Shown piece after piece: positions 63,050-64,000 of a DNA stretch of 64,000 nucleotides. Origin of the DNA: a bacterium (lineage in GTDB: Bacteria; SAR324; XYD2-FULL-50-16). Every line of letters begins with the position of its first letter. The stretch's first letter is position 1. The notes beneath the pieces were generated by a model that was given only the letters and a program-made list of their open reading frames with translations, was not told the origin of the DNA and ran no database searches. The translations under genes were made by a program, and so were the position numbers. The stretch is taken from assembly GCA_018829445.1 (NCBI GenBank), contig JAHJTV010000014.1, forward strand, positions 1-64,000, written 5' to 3'.

Positions 63050-63061
63050 CTAAATATAAAA

Positions 63062-63499
63062 ATGGAATTGAAAACAATACAGCAATTCAGAACGACTCTC
63101 AGAAAGTTTGAAAGAGACGTTGCCATTGGTCAGCAAAGGGATGAGAGAACCGGCGGACTGAGTGTTGTGCAGACACATACGGTTATCAACCTCGGAGAAC
63201 TAGGGGAAACTACTATCGGACAGATGGCCGGGCATATGGCTGTGGACAAAAGCACTTTGAGCCGTACCATCGACGGTCTGGTAAGAAAGGAGCTGGTTTC
63301 ACGCAACCCGGATCCCGATGATCGTCGTTTCCAGAGGATAAGTTTGACAAAGAAAGGGCAAAAAGAGTGTGAGCAGTTGAACCGTGTTAACAACGATTTT
63401 ATAGATCGTGTGTTTTCCAAGATCCCGAAATCGGAACATGAGGCGGTGATTAAATATTTTAAAATCTTTGTAAGTGCCATGCGGGAGCAAACCGGTTAA
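63062..63499 (+). CDS. MarR-family transcriptional regulator
   Basis: A 145-residue winged-helix repressor. Features are ETTIGQMAGHMAVDKSTLSRTIDGLVRKELV (recognition helix) and the wing DPDDRRFQRISLTKKG. The start chosen is the ATG of MELKTIQQF, since an in-frame upstream codon lies within the promoter. It is two bases upstream of the glycyl-radical activase gene and probably shares its mRNA, so it may control the glycyl-radical system in response to a small aromatic or other ligand. Confidence 0.9.
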   Translation: MELKTIQQFRTTLRKFERDVAIGQQRDERTGGLSVVQTHTVINLGELGETTIGQMAGHMAVDKSTLSRTIDGLVRKELVSRNPDPDDRRFQRISLTKKGQKECEQLNRVNNDFIDRVFSKIPKSEHEAVIKYFKIFVSAMREQTG

Positions 63500-63501
63500 C
63501 C

Positions 63502-64000
63502 ATGAAAACAGGACTGATTTTTGATCTGAAACGCTTTGCCATACATGATGGACCTGGTATACGCTCAACAGTCTTTTTTAAGGGCTGTCCCTTGAGATGC
63601 TGGTGGTGCCACAATCCCGAAGGAATAGGGAACGGGGTACCAAAGTCGGATAGCGCAGATATCCAAGCTGATACCTGCAGGCTTGAGAAGGTCGGAAGAA
63701 TCTATTCGATCGACCAGCTTATGGTGGAAATCGAGAAGGATGTCATTTTTTTTGACGATTCAGGAGGCGGTGTTACTTTTTCAGGGGGTGAACCCCTGTA
63801 CCAGGCGGAGTTTTTAAAGCTGGCTTTACAGCGTTGTCGCGAGATTGAGATCCATACGGCTCTGGATACAAGCGGGTTTGCTTCTGCCGAGACAATTCAG
63901 GGACTGTCCGAGTTTGTAGACCTTTTTCTTTTTGACCTTAAATTGATCAACAACGAGAGGCATTTATTATACACTGGTGTTTCCAACCAACAGATACTGA
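63502..64000 (+). CDS. Glycyl-radical-enzyme activating protein (partial, runs off window)
   Basis: A radical-SAM activase that installs the glycyl radical on a partner enzyme. The frame is open from ATG at 63502 to the window end (166 residues seen). Motifs are IHDGPGIRSTVFFKGCPLRC with the cluster ligands Cys29, Cys33 and Cys36 (CxxxCxxC), then HNPEG, GGGVTFSGGEPLYQ and ALDTSGFA. Most HpdA/BssD/CutD-type activases carry a ferredoxin-like insert with eight Cys after HNPEG. Here only about 20 residues and one Cys precede the VGRIYSIDQLMVEIEKD segment. The partner enzyme is presumably just beyond the window. Confidence 0.92.
   Translation, partial: MKTGLIFDLKRFAIHDGPGIRSTVFFKGCPLRCWWCHNPEGIGNGVPKSDSADIQADTCRLEKVGRIYSIDQLMVEIEKDVIFFDDSGGGVTFSGGEPLYQAEFLKLALQRCREIEIHTALDTSGFASAETIQGLSEFVDLFLFDLKLINNERHLLYTGVSNQQIL

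Overview
The window reads as chromosome of a moderately AT-rich, anaerobic, Gram-negative bacterium. A dissimilatory-type sulfate adenylyltransferase, a complete CODH/acetyl-CoA synthase cluster, an outer-membrane phospholipase A and a glycyl-radical activase point to a sulfate-reducing, Wood-Ljungdahl-using member of the Desulfobacterota (Desulfobacteraceae-like). This is inferred from gene content; there is no rRNA or marker gene here to prove it. No CRISPR array, transposase or prophage was seen.

Layout. 1-900: a hairpin/terminator, tRNA-Phe with its own promoter, and a multi-hairpin region that may be a small RNA. 1-11 kb: housekeeping genes (eukaryotic-type HisA, TrmL, a YciO-like protein, an RluA-type pseudouridine synthase, ThiI), a large orphan protein, a phosphoesterase and a divergent two-component pair. 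11-16 kb: sat behind a near-consensus promoter with a small partner gene, then PldA, a galactose-mutarotase-like protein and a TauE/SafE permease. 17-25 kb: cell-surface proteins (Ig-like lipoprotein, a nine-repeat TIG protein, a HEAT-like anchored protein) and an M20 peptidase. 25-37 kb: an acyl-CoA catabolic cluster (two crotonase-family enzymes, two SDRs, a KAS III-like enzyme, an alpha/beta hydrolase and an AMP-forming CoA ligase) around a complete Liv-type ABC importer. Together these suggest uptake, CoA activation and beta-oxidation-like breakdown of an unidentified carboxylic acid. 38-40.5 kb: a degenerate kinase/HPt/receiver protein and a lipoprotein. 41-53 kb: the C1 operon: a folate-independent methionine synthase (MesB-like), two CooC maturases, CODH, a single-chain AcsB-AcsD fusion, a small four-helix-bundle gene bounded by heptamer repeats, AcsC and a RACo-type corrinoid activator. 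53-63 kb: a proline-peptide module in which two Xaa-Pro peptidases and an Opp peptide importer flank an AraC regulator; two near-identical operator-like sequences sit in front of the two operons. 63-64 kb: a MarR repressor with a palindrome over its promoter, followed by a glycyl-radical-enzyme activase cut by the window end.

Most notable: the AcsB-AcsD fusion, the heptamer-bounded element inside the acs operon, the methionine synthase heading that operon, the paired AraC-type operators, and a KAS III homologue whose catalytic Asn appears to be His.
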